From Helicobacteraceae bacterium (lineage in GTDB: Bacteria; Campylobacterota; Campylobacteria; Campylobacterales; Helicobacteraceae), in assembly GCA_029258405.1 (NCBI GenBank), contig JARHYY010000116.1:1-18733 (forward strand): a DNA stretch of 18,733 nt, read 5' to 3'. This document shows positions 1 through 8,140 of this stretch, in pieces (the first letter of the stretch is position 1; every line of letters starts with the position of its first letter). Both the position numbers and the translations under genes were made by a program. A model generated the notes under the pieces. That model made no database searches. It was not told the DNA's origin and was given only the letters and a program-made list of their open reading frames with translations.

Positions 1-1
1 T

Positions 2-316
2 GATAATGAAATATTGATACTTGATACAAAATGGAAGATTCCAAATAATGCAGACAAAAAATGCGGTGTATCACAAAATGATTTATATCAATTATGGGCT
101 TATGCAAGTAAGTATAAATTAGATACAGAAATAAAACATTCTTTACAACAAGAGAATAAAGACTTAGATACAGAAATAATAAAAGTATATATCATATATC
201 CACAATGTGAGAGAATAGAATCTTTATATAAAGAATGGCAAAATAATAATAAATGGTGCTTTAAAGCAAATAGAGATATAGAATTATTTTTAAGATTTTT
301 TCCTTTGGTGCAATAA
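2..316 (+). CDS. McrC-family 5-methylcytosine restriction protein, C-terminal part (5' end outside window)
   Basis: The reading frame is open from the first bases of the window, so this is the tail of a longer gene. It shows the McrC nuclease core: an I-L-D-T-K-W-K stretch (the D...K half of a PD-(D/E)xK site), then Q-N-D-L-Y-Q-L-W-A-Y-A and a Y-I-I-Y-P-Q strand near the end. In the McrBC family, McrC is the endonuclease subunit that acts with the GTPase McrB on DNA with modified cytosines. McrB would be expected upstream, outside the window. The TTG at 14 is simply an internal Leu codon, not a start. The ending (L-R-F-F-P-L-V-Q) looks natural, but I cannot judge whether the full gene is intact. 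Family call is fairly secure from the motif order; the partner and activity are inference. Confidence 0.75.
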   Translation, partial: DNEILILDTKWKIPNNADKKCGVSQNDLYQLWAYASKYKLDTEIKHSLQQENKDLDTEIIKVYIIYPQCERIESLYKEWQNNNKWCFKANRDIELFLRFFPLVQ

Positions 317-638
317 TACAAGAAACCCTAGCGTAACCATAGCTCAACTTATTCAGCAAGCTTATTTATTGATATTGCAATAAAAATGCAAGAATCTATC
401 CAAGCAAAAATTAATTAATAATTATTATATAAATTAAAAATATTTTTTAATATAATATTTTAATATTATAAACAGCAAAAAATTAATGTCAAAAGATAAA
501 TTATATCTATAAAAAAAGTATATAAATATTTTGTGTTATTTTTATACAGGTGTCTTTGATAAACAAAGTTTATATGAAAATTTCTATTGTATTTTTAAAA
601 ATTAAGCTATAATTTTTTAAAAATATATAAGGCAAAAA
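317..638. other. intergenic, AT-rich; possible gene remnant at the left and promoter at the right
   Basis: No gene is visible in 322 bp. Between about 321 and 420, two overlapping short open stretches in different frames (one ending L-I-Q-Q-A-Y-L-L-I-L-Q, the other A-I-K-M-Q-E-S-I-Q-A-K-I-N) could be a shredded remnant of a coding sequence, but this is weak. A small hairpin, CTTTG-ATAAA-CAAAG, lies at 554-568. The right end carries the glpD promoter. Confidence 0.5.
608..632 (+). promoter_or_regulatory. glpD promoter -10 box and ribosome binding site
   Basis: A perfect TATAAT sits at 608-613 in a T-rich context with no evident -35 box, as is usual for the vegetative sigma factor of Helicobacter. 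Transcription would start near 620, giving a leader of about 20 nt. The AAGG at 629-632, six bases before the ATG at 639, is the ribosome binding site and fixes the start of glpD. Confidence 0.65.
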
Positions 639-2195
639 ATGCAAAGACAAGCACAGTTACAAAAACTTGCCCATGTTGATGTTTGGGATGTTATTATTAT
701 AGGTGGTGGAGCAAGTGGGTTAGGCGTGGCACTAGATTGTATAACAAGAGGATATACAACTTTGCTTTGTGAAGCACAAGACTTTGCTAAAGGTACAAGC
801 TCTCGCTCAACAAAGCTTTTACACGGAGGGGTTCGCTATCTTGCACAAGGTAATTTTTCTTTAGTATATGAAGCTTTGCATGAAAGGGCAATACTTATAA
901 AAAACGCTCCACATTTATGCAGAAAGCAAGCTTTTATTATCCCTAATGATAATATTTTAAGTGCTCTATATTATGGGTTTGGATTGAAGCTCTATGAAAT
1001 AATGGCGGGTAATTTTAGTCTTGGAAAAACTCTATATTTACATGCTCAAACAGCAAAAGAAAGGCTTGAGGGCATACAACCCCAAAGGCTGAAAGCTGGG
1101 GTATGTTATTATGATGGACAATTTGATGATGCAAGGCTTGCTTTAGCCTTAGCTATGAGTGCTGAACAAGAAGGGGCTTGCATGCTTAATTATGTGAGAG
1201 CAACAGCTTTACTTAAAGATGAAGCAGGCAAGATAAAGGGGGTAAATATACAGGATATGCTTACAAACACGCAAAAAACTGTATATTCAAAATGTGTTAT
1301 TAATGCAACAGGAGTTTTCACTAATGAGCTCAATGCCCTAGATGGCAATAAAAGTCTTGATGTTATAGCCTCTCAAGGCATTCACTTAGTATTTGAAAAA
1401 AAGTTTCTTCCTACAGATGCTGCACTTATGATTCCTAAAACAACTGATGGTAGGGTGCTTTTTGCTATTCCATGGCATAATAAATTGCTTGTTGGCACAA
1501 CAGATACCCCTATAAACACAATAAGCTATGAGCCAAAACCGCTCCAAGAAGAAATTGATTTTATTCTCAATACTTTTATGCAATACACCATTCTTAAGCC
1601 TACAAAAGACGATATTTTGTCTATTTTTGTAGGGCTTAGACCTCTTGCTGCATTTAAGAGCAAGAAAGAAGCTACTAAAAATGTTTCAAGAACTCATAAG
1701 ATTAGCATAAGTCCGAGTAATTTAGTGCATATAAACGGTGGCAAATGGACAACTTATAGAAAAATGGCAGAGGAAACTATAGATAAAGCTATTGAATGCG
1801 GATTGCTTAAGCCCGCTCTTTGTCGCACAAAACATTATAAAATTTTTGGTTATAGAGAAGGGGGTGATTTTAATGACAGGCTCTGTGTATATGGAAGCTA
1901 TGCACAAGAAATACAAAAGCTTGAAAAGCAGAGCGAGAAACTAGCCAGCCTTATACATAAAAATTATCCCTATACATATGCTCAAGTACAATGGTCTATA
2001 GAGCAAGAAGCAGCACAAACGTTAGAAGATGTACTTGCAAGACGGATTCGTTTATTATTTCTTGATGCACAAGCAGCTTTAGATGTAGCTCAAGAGGTTG
2101 GAGCATTTATGGCAAATGCTTTAAAATGGCAGCAAACACAGTTAGAACAAGAGGTGTGCAATTTTTGTGCTCTAGCACAACAATATCTTAATTAA
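639..2195 (+). CDS. glpD: FAD-dependent glycerol-3-phosphate dehydrogenase GlpD
   Basis: Oxidises sn-glycerol-3-phosphate to dihydroxyacetone phosphate at the membrane, passing electrons to the quinone pool. The 518-aa length is typical. The N-terminus has the dinucleotide-binding loop I-G-G-G-A-S-G (residues 21-27) followed by the family stretch K-G-T-S-S-R-S-T-K-L-L-H-G-G-V-R-Y-L at 51-68. The second family signature, G-G-K-W-T-T-Y-R-K-M-A at 367-377, fits the PROSITE pattern exactly. The first signature fits apart from Leu at one position. The start is supported by an AAGG and a TATAAT directly upstream. It is the first gene of glpD-glpK-glpF, with glpK beginning 9 bp after its stop. The C-terminal domain (about 400-518) is rich in Gln and Ala and less conserved. 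No lesion is seen. Confidence 0.96.
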   Translation: MQRQAQLQKLAHVDVWDVIIIGGGASGLGVALDCITRGYTTLLCEAQDFAKGTSSRSTKLLHGGVRYLAQGNFSLVYEALHERAILIKNAPHLCRKQAFIIPNDNILSALYYGFGLKLYEIMAGNFSLGKTLYLHAQTAKERLEGIQPQRLKAGVCYYDGQFDDARLALALAMSAEQEGACMLNYVRATALLKDEAGKIKGVNIQDMLTNTQKTVYSKCVINATGVFTNELNALDGNKSLDVIASQGIHLVFEKKFLPTDAALMIPKTTDGRVLFAIPWHNKLLVGTTDTPINTISYEPKPLQEEIDFILNTFMQYTILKPTKDDILSIFVGLRPLAAFKSKKEATKNVSRTHKISISPSNLVHINGGKWTTYRKMAEETIDKAIECGLLKPALCRTKHYKIFGYREGGDFNDRLCVYGSYAQEIQKLEKQSEKLASLIHKNYPYTYAQVQWSIEQEAAQTLEDVLARRIRLLFLDAQAALDVAQEVGAFMANALKWQQTQLEQEVCNFCALAQQYLN

Positions 2196-2204
2196 GGAGT
2201 TTTT

Positions 2205-3689
2205 ATGAAATATATTATGGCATTAGATCAAGGCACAACTTCTTCAAGGGCAATAATTTTTGATAAACACAGTAATATTATAGCCAGTGCTCAACATTCC
2301 TTTACCCAATATTTTCCACAATCTGGTTGGGTGGAGCATGATGCTAAAGAAATTTGGGCATCTCAAATTGCTACATTAACAGAGGTTCTTGCGAAATCCA
2401 ATTTAAACGCTAAAGATATAGCCGCCATAGGCATAACCAACCAAAGAGAGACAACTGTTGTATGGGATAGGGCAACTTCACAGCCTATAAGCAAAGCTAT
2501 TGTATGGCAAGATAGGCGTACAGCTGATTATTGCAATGCCCTTAAAAAAGATAAGGCACAATTTATTAAATCAAAAACAGGCTTAATGATTGATGCATAT
2601 TTTTCAGCTACAAAAATTAAATGGATTTTAGATAATGTCCCTAATGCAAGAAAAAAGGCAGAACAAGGCGAGCTTTGCTTTGGCACTATAGACAGTTGGC
2701 TTATATATAACCTCACCAAAGGCAAGGTGCATGTAACTGATCAAAGCAACGCAAGCAGAACTATGCTCTATAATATCTACACAAAAGAATGGGATAAAGA
2801 GCTTTTGGGGCTTTTTGATATACCCTATTCCATGCTTCCAGAAGTCAAGAGCTCTAGCGAGGTTTATGGATATAGTGCTACACGTTGGGTAGATTGTCAA
2901 ATCCCTCTTGCTTCTATCGCAGGAGATCAACAAGCAGCACTTTTTGGGCAGATGTGCATCCAAAAAGGCATGCTAAAAAGCACCTATGGAACAGGTTGTT
3001 TTTTGCTCATGAATACAGGAGATACTCCTATTGAGAGTAAAAATAATCTCCTTACTACTATTGCTTGGAATATCAATAAAGCAACTACCTATGCACTTGA
3101 AGGCGGTGTTTTTGTTGGCGGGGCAGCTATCCAGTGGTTAAGAGATGGGGCAAGAATGATTCGTACAGCAGCAGATATTAATACTCTAGCAGCCACAGTA
3201 GAAGATAATGGTGGGGTGTATTTTGTGCCCGCCCTTACTGGACTTGGAGCACCTTATTGGGATCAATATGCAAGAGGTTCTTTTTATGGAATCAGTCGTG
3301 GCACTACAGATGGGCATATTGCTAGGGCTGTGCTTGAGGGCATTGCTTTTCAAGTATATGATATTGTTAAAGAAATGGAAAAAGATCTTGGGAGCTCATG
3401 TAGCGAAATTCGTGTTGATGGAGGAGCAAGTGCAAGTGATTATCTCATGCAAATACAGTCTGATATTTTTAATTTTAATATTATTCGACCTAAAATTATT
3501 GAAACTACAGCACTTGGAGTAGCTTATCTTGCAGGCTTAGCTGTTGGTTACTATGAAAATATTGAGGCAATACAACAACAATGGCATATTGACAAAAACT
3601 TTTCACCAAAACTTACGCAAGAAAAAGTACAAGAAATGCTTTATTTTTGGCATAAAGCGGTAAAAAATTCATTAAATTGGCTGCAATAG
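2205..3689 (+). CDS. glpK: glycerol kinase GlpK
   Basis: Phosphorylates glycerol with ATP to sn-glycerol-3-phosphate, the substrate of the GlpD encoded just upstream. It is a FGGY-family sugar kinase of 494 aa, the usual length. Visible motifs are the phosphate loop D-Q-G-T-T-S-S-R (8-15), the glycerol-contacting T-N-Q-R-E-T around 78-83 and W-Q-D-R-R at 101-105, the FGGY signature Y-F-S-A-T-K-I-K-W-I-L-D-N at 132-144, the catalytic-Asp region A-G-D-Q-Q-A-A-L-F-G in the middle, and the G-G-A-S-A-S-D-Y-L-M-Q-I-Q-S-D segment of the second domain. The RBS TAAGGAG overlaps the glpD stop, suggesting coupled translation. I see no allosteric or regulatory feature I could support beyond this. Confidence 0.97.
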   Translation: MKYIMALDQGTTSSRAIIFDKHSNIIASAQHSFTQYFPQSGWVEHDAKEIWASQIATLTEVLAKSNLNAKDIAAIGITNQRETTVVWDRATSQPISKAIVWQDRRTADYCNALKKDKAQFIKSKTGLMIDAYFSATKIKWILDNVPNARKKAEQGELCFGTIDSWLIYNLTKGKVHVTDQSNASRTMLYNIYTKEWDKELLGLFDIPYSMLPEVKSSSEVYGYSATRWVDCQIPLASIAGDQQAALFGQMCIQKGMLKSTYGTGCFLLMNTGDTPIESKNNLLTTIAWNINKATTYALEGGVFVGGAAIQWLRDGARMIRTAADINTLAATVEDNGGVYFVPALTGLGAPYWDQYARGSFYGISRGTTDGHIARAVLEGIAFQVYDIVKEMEKDLGSSCSEIRVDGGASASDYLMQIQSDIFNFNIIRPKIIETTALGVAYLAGLAVGYYENIEAIQQQWHIDKNFSPKLTQEKVQEMLYFWHKAVKNSLNWLQ

Positions 3690-3709
3690 CCCTATTGTAG
3701 GAGCTTATA

Positions 3710-4444
3710 ATGAACATTTTTATAGCAGAAATAATTGGTACAGCATTAATGATATTGCTTGGTAATGGCGTAGTAGCAACTTGTGTGCTCAAAGGAACAA
3801 AATGTGGTGATGGTGCTCATTGGTTGATTATTACTACAGCATGGGCATTTGCAGTATTTGTAGGTGTAACTGTAGCTGGTCCAATAAGCGGAGCACATCT
3901 TAACCCCGCTGTAACGCTTGGGCTTGTTTTAAGCGGAAAGCTTCATTCAAATCTCATGCCCATTTATTTCGCTGGAGAGCTTATAGGGGCTATGCTTGGA
4001 GCATTTCTAGTATATATATTTTATAAAGAGCATTTCAAGATTACAGAAGATAACAAAGTAAGGGCAGCATGCTTTTGTACATCTCCAGCCATTAGGAAAT
4101 ATAGCTCTAATTTCTTTAGCGAAATGCTAGGCAGCTTTGTGCTCATTTTTGTGATTTTGCACATTAGCGAGGCTAGCATTAGCATAAATATCGATTCATC
4201 AGCACAAGTTGGGCTAGGGAGCATTGGGGCTTTGCCTGTAGCCATACTTGTATGGGTTATTGGGCTTTCTTTGGGTTCTACCACAGGTTATGCGATTAAT
4301 CCTGCAAGGGATCTAGGTCCCCGCATTGTGCTTAGCATGTTGCCTTTAAAGGCAAATTGTGATTGGGCATATTCTTGGGTACCTATAGTTGGACCTTTTA
4401 TTGGAGCAGCATTAGCGAGCTTGGTTTATGATATACTCTATTAA
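3710..4444 (+). CDS. glpF: glycerol uptake facilitator GlpF (aquaglyceroporin)
   Basis: An inner-membrane channel letting glycerol (and similar small polyols) enter by facilitated diffusion; GlpK then traps it as the phosphate. The 244-aa protein is very hydrophobic with six predicted membrane spans and the two half-helix NPA motifs of the MIP family: G-A-H-L-N-P-A-V-T-L (NPA at 65-67) and Y-A-I-N-P-A-R-D-L-G-P (NPA at 197-199). Arg200 of the selectivity filter and Asp201 follow the second NPA; the N-P-A-R-D form is typical of glycerol facilitators rather than water channels. An RBS TAGGAG at 3698-3703 lies 20 bp after glpK, so it is the third gene of the operon. It may pass other small solutes; that cannot be read from sequence. 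Confidence 0.94.
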   Translation: MNIFIAEIIGTALMILLGNGVVATCVLKGTKCGDGAHWLIITTAWAFAVFVGVTVAGPISGAHLNPAVTLGLVLSGKLHSNLMPIYFAGELIGAMLGAFLVYIFYKEHFKITEDNKVRAACFCTSPAIRKYSSNFFSEMLGSFVLIFVILHISEASISINIDSSAQVGLGSIGALPVAILVWVIGLSLGSTTGYAINPARDLGPRIVLSMLPLKANCDWAYSWVPIVGPFIGAALASLVYDILY

Positions 4445-4764
4445 AGACAAAAGCTAAAAAGCCCAAAGTATCATTAAATGAGAACAATAAATAAGTGCTA
4501 TAAACAAGATACAGCTATAAGGAGTAATGTAATATGTTAAAATAAGCTTTAATCTATTACAATAAGGAATATAAATCTTGAGTTCTTGCAATAAGAGCAG
4601 GGCAATTATATGAACAGTGCAATAAAAGCCCTTAAAGATTTAATCTCTGTTGAGAGCGAAAGAAAATAGAGATAGCTACTAAAGGGTTAATGGCTCATAA
4701 TTAAAGCTTTTATTGCCTGAAATTACCCTATTGTATATCACAAAAGATGAATGAGAGTTAAGAT
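4445..4764. other. 320-bp gap with a nested imperfect inverted repeat
   Basis: No open frame of note. The left 120 bp are AT-rich with several TATAA-like boxes (for example about 4499-4503 and 4515-4519) and a TATAAA near 4571. The right part, 4587-4737, is organised around long-range complementary arms and is listed separately as a possible RNA. No clear terminator follows glpF, and no strong promoter is seen for the downstream hydrolase, whose RBS is also weak. Confidence 0.5.
4587..4737 (+). ncRNA. possible structured RNA or decayed palindromic element
   Basis: Two arms GCAATAAAAGC (4619-4629) and GCTTTTATTGC (4706-4716) are perfect complements of 11 bp. Inside them, CCCTT pairs with AAGGG (4682-4686) and ATCTCT (4643-4648) with AGAGAT (4668-4673). 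Outside them, AGGG near 4599-4602 can pair with CCCT at 4726-4729. The result is a rod: outer stem, unpaired region of about 19 nt on the 3' side only, then an apical hairpin. That outline resembles 6S RNA, but I cannot match any 6S sequence and the length (~150 nt) is short for it. Strand is a guess, since the structure is symmetrical. It could instead be a miniature-element remnant. Confidence 0.3.
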
Positions 4765-5748
4765 ATGATGGATAATATAAAAATAAGTAAAGATCTCTGT
4801 TTAGATTCTGATTTTGGCACTGTTTTTTGGGATTTATATGAACCTTCTTGCAATAATCCGCAATATATCATTCAAATTGCACATGGAATGCTAGAGCATA
4901 AGGGTAGATATACATGGGTAGCACATTCATTAGCACAGGCAGGATTTATTGTTGCTATTAATGATCATAGAGGGCATGGAAAAAGCATTAATATTCATGA
5001 TAACGATAGAAGTAGTGAGGAAATATTTTGGGGAGAAATGGGACAAGATGGTTTAAATGCAGCAGCCAAAGATTTATTAAACTTAAATGAAAAATTGCAT
5101 AATCTTTATCCTAAATCACATATTATTCTTTTGGGGCATTCAATGGGCTCTCTTATTGCTCGTTTATATCTTTTTACATATGCTTATTCTATTCAGGCAT
5201 TAATTCTTAGTGGTACACCCGCTCCAAATGCTTGTATTGACATAGCCATATTTCTAGCTTATATATTGAAGGTAAGCAACTTTAAAAATGGGGCAAAAAT
5301 TTTACATAAGCTTTCTCTTGAAAACTTTAATAATGCTTTGCTTAAAAAGCTCAATATAAAACAAACACAAAATAATAATCTTGAATGGCTTTGCCAAGAT
5401 AAAGAAGTGCTAGAAAAATATGCAAGTGATGATGCTTGTAATTTTATATTTTCTTCTCAAAGTTTTTTAAATCTTTTTAAAGCTATGAAAAAAGTATATG
5501 CAAAATCACAATATGCAGATTTTCATAACAAAGATATACCCATATTATTTATAAGTGGCAACATGGATGCTTGCGGTTGTTTTGGGGATGGTGTTCAAAA
5601 AGCAAAACAAATTTTACAAGAACAAGGCTTTGAAAATGTGAGCATGAAACTTTATGAAAATTTAAGACACGAAGTTTTAAACGAATATGGTAAAGAGATT
5701 GTTTTGAATGATGTAATAGAATTTGTAAAATCTTTAAACATAAAATGA
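4765..5748 (+). CDS. alpha/beta hydrolase, monoacylglycerol lipase / lysophospholipase type
   Basis: A 327-aa serine hydrolase of the Hydrolase_4 (PldB/monoglyceride lipase-like) group. The oxyanion-side H-G-M (40-42), then N-D-H-R-G-H-G-K-S (66-74), the nucleophile elbow G-H-S-M-G-S with Ser126, the acid in S-G-N-M-D (Asp268) and the base in L-R-H-E (His302) complete a normal catalytic triad. A cap region of about 150-250 lies between strands as in this family. No signal peptide is seen, so the enzyme is probably cytoplasmic. It likely cleaves ester bonds in monoacylglycerols or lysophospholipids, which would release glycerol or glycerophospho-compounds; its place behind glpDKF fits that, but the substrate is inference. 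Two consecutive ATG codons (4765, 4768) are possible starts, with only a weak GAGAG/TAAG upstream. Confidence 0.85.
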   Translation: MMDNIKISKDLCLDSDFGTVFWDLYEPSCNNPQYIIQIAHGMLEHKGRYTWVAHSLAQAGFIVAINDHRGHGKSINIHDNDRSSEEIFWGEMGQDGLNAAAKDLLNLNEKLHNLYPKSHIILLGHSMGSLIARLYLFTYAYSIQALILSGTPAPNACIDIAIFLAYILKVSNFKNGAKILHKLSLENFNNALLKKLNIKQTQNNNLEWLCQDKEVLEKYASDDACNFIFSSQSFLNLFKAMKKVYAKSQYADFHNKDIPILFISGNMDACGCFGDGVQKAKQILQEQGFENVSMKLYENLRHEVLNEYGKEIVLNDVIEFVKSLNIK

Positions 5749-6073
5749 AAATATTCTATTTTATTGTTATATGTTTTAATTGCTAGCTTGTGCTATTATG
5801 AGTTATATATTTTGTAATGCAAATAGCCTTAATGAGAATCTTAATGCCATAAGTAAAATATGTCATAACTTGCTAAAGCAAATGCTTTTAAGTTCAATCA
5901 CTAAATTTTTTGAAATATTTCAAATGTACTTGATGTAGATTATATTTGCAAGAAACTTTAATGGCATATATACCATATATAAAATATTAATATTTTATTA
6001 AAGAGCATATTTTATCATGATAAATTAAGTGAATATTTGTTATATATTTAAAATATTAGGATAAAGGATATAT
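5749..6073. other. 325-bp gap with perfect dyads; tiny ORFs, possible coding remnant
   Basis: An ATG overlapping the hydrolase stop (ATGA) opens M-K-I-F-Y-F-I-V-I-C-F-N-C then stops; a neighbouring frame continues as a hydrophobic stretch, and a 46-codon ORF (5798-5938) follows in a third frame. This is how a decayed membrane or exported peptide gene might look, but chance is possible in such AT-rich DNA. Two perfect palindromes are present: TTTGAAATATTTCAAA at 5909-5924 and a 20-bp AT-only dyad at 5979-5998. AAAGGA at 6063-6068 is the RBS of the chemoreceptor gene. Confidence 0.4.
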
Positions 6074-8138
6074 ATGTTTTCAAAGAGCAAACTTTCTTTA
6101 GGCATGAAATTTTTGTCTATGCAAGCCTGTATCACTTTAGTTGGATTATGTACCTGTATTGTGTTTGTACATTTTATAATGAGTGCTTCAACTGAAGAAA
6201 AACTTAATGAGCAGCTTATGCAAACTAATACTATACTTGAAAGAAGCTTTAATATTTTTGTAAATCAAATTATTTCTTATACTCAAACTTCTCTTGATAT
6301 TTTAAAGTTTGAACTCGAAGCTACACATGGAAAAGAGCAAAAAAATAGTTATAGAATTGATTTGAATGATAAAGTTCAAGTAGGTGCAGAATTAGCACCA
6401 AATCTCTTTTATAACAATCATTCCTTGGCTAACAATATTGAATTTATTGATACTTTTTCAACACTCACTAAAGGGGTAGGAACAATATTTGTAAGAAATA
6501 ATGATGATGATTTTGTCCGCATCACTACATCTCTTACAGATACATCTGGCTCTAGAATGATTGGCACTAAACTTGGGAAGAATCATCCCGCCTACAAAAT
6601 AATAATGGATTACAAAACATTTTATGGAAAAGTAAAACTTTTTGGAAGATATTATATGTCAGCCTACGCTCCTATTATTGATTCTGCAAATAAAATAGTG
6701 GGCATACTTTTTGTTGCTTCTGCGTTAGATAATCAATATGCTATTCTTAGAGAGCAGTTAGGAACATTACCTATTGGTAAAAATGGAAACATATTAGTTA
6801 TTGATAAAGAAAATGATAGCTTTATTGTTGGAGATGATAACAAACCAAGCACATTGCCTTATTTTAATAATTTGCTTGAAAATGGTTTTTTTACCTATAC
6901 AGAAGATGAAAAAAAATATCAGGTTTTTTCAAAATATAATGATGCTTTAGATTTATATATACTTTCAAAAGCCCTTATTGAAGATTTTACAAAATCTGAC
7001 AATAGAGTGAAACAGCTTATTATGCTGGGTATTTTTATTATATTTAGCATACTTATAATAGTTTCTTTGTTGATGGTAAGGCATTTGATTTTGTCGCGAT
7101 TAAAAAATGTATTTAATACAATAATTGGTTTTTTGGAATATATTAATCATGATAAAAAGGAATCCCCACCGTTTATGAAAATCAAAGCAAATGATGAAAT
7201 AGGACTTTTAATAGAAAAACTTAATAAATCGATGCAAAGAGTGCAACAAAGGACGAATAGAAGATGATTTAACTATACAAAAGACTTTTGAAGTAGTTGA
7301 GCGAATTAAAAAAGGATATTTGTATAATTATATTGATTCAATGCCTCATAATCCAGACTTGCAGCGTTTAAAGGATATTCTCAATATAACCTTAGAGCAA
7401 ATAACTGCACATTTAAGAGGAAGTATTTCTGTATTACAGCAGTATGCACTCAATGATTTTAGAGGTAATTGTGATGAAAGTATTTTGCAGGGTGATTTTC
7501 TCGAACTCTATAAAGGCATTAATCAACTCCAAGAAGTGATTGTGCTTGATGTAAAAGAGAGCATTAAGATAGGCGAACATCTCCTTAGCGTTTCAAAACA
7601 ACTTGGAATTTCTGTTGATAATCTTACCAAGAGTGCAACAACACAAGCAGATAATATTAACCAAAGTGCACATACATTAGAACAAGTGAGTTCTTCTATA
7701 ACATCTATAAGCGAAAAAACAGGAGAGGTAACAAAACAAGCAGATGAAATCCGCACGATATTAAGTATTATCCAAGATATAGCTGACCAAACTAATCTGC
7801 TTGCCCTTAATGCAGCAATAGAAGCAGCAAGAGCAGGAGAGTATGGCAGAGGCTTTGCAGTAGTAGCAGATGAAGTACGCAATCTTGCAGAGTGAACACA
7901 AAAAAACTTAGAAGAGATTGAAACAAATATCAATTTGCTTCTTCAGAGCATTTCTGTTGTGGCAGAATCAATTAGAGAACAAGCAACGGCTATTACCCAA
8001 ATCAATGATTCTGTAAGCAATTTGGAAAATGCAACGCAACAAAATGTTGCCGTTGCACATGATGCCCATACGATTGCTCAACAAGTAAGTGAAATTTCAG
8101 AAAATATCCTTAAAACTGTTCATAAAAAAATAATATAG
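6074..8138 (+). pseudogene. methyl-accepting chemotaxis protein, broken by a frameshift and a nonsense codon
   Basis: A membrane chemoreceptor that would sense a ligand in the periplasm and control the CheA kinase. Segment 1 (6074-7267) has a first membrane helix (about residues 11-36), a periplasmic domain matching the Cache_3-Cache_2 fusion family (V-G-T-I-F-V-R-N-N-D-D-D-F-V-R-I-T-T-S-L, then G-S-R-M-I-G-T, then H-P-A-Y), a second helix (about 314-338) and the start of a HAMP-like region. At about 7247-7253 the frame shifts by +1: the coding continues as R-I-E-D-D-L-T-I-Q-K-T-F-E in the other frame, consistent with one extra A in CAACAAAGG. Segment 2 runs from there through the signalling hairpin D-Q-T-N-L-L-A-L-N-A-A-I-E-A-A-R-A-G-E-Y. 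It then hits TGA at 7893-7895 exactly where the family has Arg (N-L-A-E-R-T-Q). The same frame continues to a natural end at 8138. Joined, the protein would be about 688 aa, normal for the family. AAAGGA 5 bp before the ATG supports the start. Two independent lesions favour a true pseudogene over sequencing error. Confidence 0.9.
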
Positions 8139-8140
8139 TT

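Noticed and set aside
5798..5938. 46-codon ORF in the gap after the hydrolase
   Set aside because: No RBS, no recognisable sequence, and ORFs of this size are expected by chance in such AT-rich DNA. Kept only as part of the gap description.
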